Shown here: positions 61,332 through 64,000 of the stretch, in pieces
How positions within the stretch are numbered: position 1 is the first letter of the stretch
Layout: each line of letters opens with the position of its first letter
NCBI GenBank assembly: GCA_022695795.1
Contig: MU404197.1
Span: 1-64,000 of the forward strand
Source: Biscogniauxia marginata
Taxonomy: Eukaryota; Ascomycota; Sordariomycetes; Xylariales; Xylariaceae
Length of the DNA stretch: 64,000 bases
Direction of reading: 5' to 3'
Notes under the pieces: generated by a model
Told to the model about the DNA's origin: nothing
Databases searched by the model: none
What the model saw: only the letters and a program-made list of their open reading frames with translations
Made by a program: the position numbers and the translations under genes

Positions 61332-63771
61332 ATGCCTCCTCCCGACGGTGCCGGATCGTCTCCGGACAACATAGACACGGGTCAAGGGACTTCGCCGACT
61401 GCTCCCGCCCCGGAACAGCAGCAGCCGGCACAGCCCCCGACCCAGCGGAAGCCCGGAAAGCGTGACCGTGTTGCTTTAGCCTGCCAGCGGTACGTTTTCC
61501 CCTTCTCCTCTATCTATCGTCTCGAGCTGACCAATGGAAATTATAGCTGTAAAACTCGAAAGCAGAAGGTATGCGATCCAGATGATGTGCTATAGTTGTC
61601 TTGCAGTTGTCCGTCTAATCTCGTGTGCCTATAGTGTGATGGCCAACGGCCTGCGTGTGCTTCATGCGCCCGTCTATCGCTAAAATGCAGTAAGTCGTTC
61701 TAGCGGCTAGATCTTTGTGATATTTCTCTAACCCTAGCTTGGTTTCTAAGCGTACATCGTTCCACTCGTCCCAGCTGCGGGTGAGAAGAAACTATACATA
61801 AAAGCTCTTGAGCAGCGTGTTGGCGAATTAGAGGCATATCTCGCTTCTATTGGCCATATAGGAGTTGGGACCGATCATCTCGGCCGTCTAGCGCAAGCAT
61901 CAACCTCGTCCCAACAGCAGGCTGTCGTACCTAGCAACCAGTCAAGCCAGTCGGTTCAGCATGTCGCTGACGATGATGGTAACGATCTTCTCGTTGCCGT
62001 AAGAGATCTGTCGCTCTCGGCTTCTGGTCATTATGTCGGTGCTTCTTCCAATATTACGATAGGTCGAGTACTCAGCTCCGTGGTACATAGCCAGAGGGCC
62101 TCAAATCCCTTTGGCCGTGATGATCCGTCGGGCCAAGATGAGGACGATCCAGCACCCAAGTCCGTCTACTCCACAAGTCTATCCGATATGATGGGGGTTC
62201 CATATATAAGCCCTAGCGTTGCTACACGACTACTTCAGGGTTGGTTCCGGCACATTGCAACGAGATATCCCGTGATACACTCAGCACGACTTTTGGAGCT
62301 TCACAATCATCGCGAAAATCTGACGGATATTTATGACCGCACCATACTCAGTATTATCTATGCTGTCAGTGGAAGATGGCTTGAATCGGCAGGCGAGATG
62401 GGTCATTTCTTTAGCGACCAGCATTACGATCTTGCTTTCGAGGAGATGGATTCCATCTTGCGCTTTCGAGATTCTCGGACCATCGATTATCTCCTACTCA
62501 TGGCGCTATACTGCACCAGGGCCCCGAGGGACCCTGGTGCCTGGACTTATGTTGGTGCGGCAATGAAAATATGCATTGAGCTAGGTTTACACCGGAGACC
62601 AAGGAGACCAAATCTCACTGTGGAAGGCGAGATGAATAAAAGACGATTCTGGACGGCATACTTTCTGGACCGAGACATTTCAATTGCTGTTGGCCGCCCC
62701 CCGGGCATATCAGACCATGACATCGATGCAGAATTGCCTTTCGACATCAGCGAGGATACCGTCGACAACGAGGTTGTTCGGCAAGCGTCGATGCGAGTCA
62801 GTAATATCCCGGTCAACCCCGCTAACTCATTAACTTCCTTCATCCACCGAACAAGGCTCAAGAAGATCGAGTCAGAAATCCAACACGATGTTTATCGAGT
62901 GGATAAACCAGACAAGGTTCCAGACACCGTTATCAACGCGTTCCTCGACCAACTCGACACTTGGAAAGACACAATTCCATACGAAGCCAGACACTTCGTT
63001 CATAGGCAGGACGTAGCTTATGAGGGCCTTGAGTTCTATACGATCCACTACCACCGTTGTGTTCGTTTCCTGCTATACCCTAAACTTGCTGAGAACCCTG
63101 TCAACATGCATTACTTGCGACTCTGTGCAGATTCTTGCGCGGGCGTAATCACGGACTACCGGCGCTTGTACCATGTTTTCCCTGTTGGTTTCTCGGCTCT
63201 GTCAATACAATCAATGTTCTTAGCAGGTGGGGGTTCCAATATTGAACCGTAACGCTCAAGCGAATTGACTGACAATGATCTAGGACTGACTCTTATATAC
63301 TGCGCCTGGTTGTCGCCAGTGAACTTTGTAAGCGTTGATGGTCCATTGAACGACTGCCAACTCCTTCTATACATTGTTACCGAGCGATATCCATCAGCCC
63401 GGAAGTACCGTGACGTTTTCGAACGTATCAAGACAGCAGTCCTAAGCCTGATTGCGCAGGGCAAACATCAGCCTCGCAACCCCGTTCCTATAGACCCGAA
63501 CACCCAGGAAGGCGTCACGAATCTCCAATCCACGTGGGGTCCTGGCATGGGTGACGACTTTTCCTACATGATTAGCACGATGACCGGAAGTGCCGCAACG
63601 ACGCCTCCATTTGACATGGGCATGGATCCGACAACGACTGGCCTGGTTGGCAGGCATCCGAGTCAACCAACACCGCACATGGGCCAATTTCAGTCTGTCT
63701 GGCCAGGAATGGCACATACAATACCTCAAGATTTAAGCCATATGGATGCCATGGGTGGCATCTTTCAATGA
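61332..63771 (+). CDS. Zn2Cys6 transcription factor with fungal-specific TF domain
   Basis: Five exons (61332–61489, 61547–61568, 61635–61689, 61751–63226, 63284–63771) total 2199 nt, 732 aa. The binuclear zinc cluster has Cys51, 54, 61, 68, 71 and 78 with spacing C-x2-C-x6-C-x6-C-x2-C-x6-C. It is assembled across exons 1–3, which validates the two small exons. A basic linker and a short coiled-coil-like segment (KKLYIKALEQRVGELEAYLAS) follow, typical of homodimers. The middle-homology domain starts about residue 210 and includes LLQGWFRHIATRYPVIH, GAAMKICIELGLHRRP and FWTAYFLDRDISIAVGRPPGI. The C-terminus is Pro/Met/Thr-rich, an activation-like tail. It is a nuclear DNA-binding regulator. 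Divergent from the salicylate hydroxylase, it is the natural candidate for pathway-specific control, which is inference. Cys-cluster residues are intact. Confidence 0.93.
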
Positions 63772-64000
63772 TAAATAATTTATCTCTGCTTTTCAGATAT
63801 CGGATTGCTGTGAACGGGTGGCGAAACGGGTCAACAAAATACCATTTGGATATGTTCGGGATTTTTTCATCATTTGCAAGGCTGTAAGACCATCAACCCT
63901 TTGTATATCGTTAGTATCTTCTAGGTAGATTTATCTGTGTGTACATGCCGCTAGAACTATTACTAACTAACGGCAATTGCTAAAGTCAACTAACGTTCCC

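Noticed and set aside
62525..62550. Inverted repeat CACCAGGG…CCCTGGTG inside the transcription-factor gene
   Set aside because: It lies in conserved coding sequence (CTRAPRDPGAW), so it is most simply a by-product of codon choice.

Overview
The window looks like nuclear DNA of a filamentous ascomycete (Pezizomycotina, most likely Sordariomycetes). Genes carry short 50–90 bp introns with GT..AG ends and CTAAC/CTGAC-like branch points. The families present are fungal: Zn2Cys6 regulator, Dal5-type transporters, fungal rhodopsin-domain protein, cAMP-receptor-like GPCR, salicylate and phenol hydroxylases. Short TACCTAGGTA-type repeats are scattered through the spacers. Placement within Sordariomycetes is inference. 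Gene density is low (about 17 loci in 64 kb) and intergenic spacers of 2–5 kb are common.

Left end (0.4–6.3 kb): three neighbouring metabolic genes, all broken. They are a P450 (two in-frame stops, a frameshift, destroyed ExxR motif), a 14-TM drug/toxin-efflux type MFS gene transcribed divergently from it (two frameshifts), and a Ure2-type glutathione S-transferase (one nonsense codon). This reads as a dead secondary-metabolism cluster. It is followed by an orphan, GC-rich, highly charged protein (7.7–9.0 kb) and an intact cAMP-receptor-like GPCR (10.4–12.2 kb).

Middle (12–47 kb): a 5.2 kb gene-free stretch with two perfect inverted repeats; a C-terminal P450 relic whose heme-ligand Cys has become Tyr (17.4–17.9 kb); a kinase-like protein with an HGD catalytic loop and a reduced activation segment; a Dal5-type transporter; a 4.8 kb gene-poor stretch; a flavin monooxygenase fused to a C-terminal DUF6314-like domain; a D-lactate-type dehydrogenase; a secreted M28 glutamate-carboxypeptidase-like enzyme; a small secreted protein; an intronless, stop-interrupted SAR1-like GTPase copy; an HSL-type esterase; and a rhodopsin-domain membrane protein.

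Right end (48.9–63.8 kb): a coherent set for aromatic-compound use. It has phenol 2-monooxygenase, a Dal5-type organic-anion transporter, a salicylate-hydroxylase-type monooxygenase and a Zn2Cys6/fungal-specific-TF regulator. Phenol and salicylate hydroxylation both give catechol, so the four genes could form an inducible uptake-and-hydroxylation module. No ring-cleavage dioxygenase is visible in the window.

Multi-exon models were built by hand from splice signals, reading phase and family conservation. Most of the intact models sum to whole codons, which supports them; start codons and small exons remain predictions.
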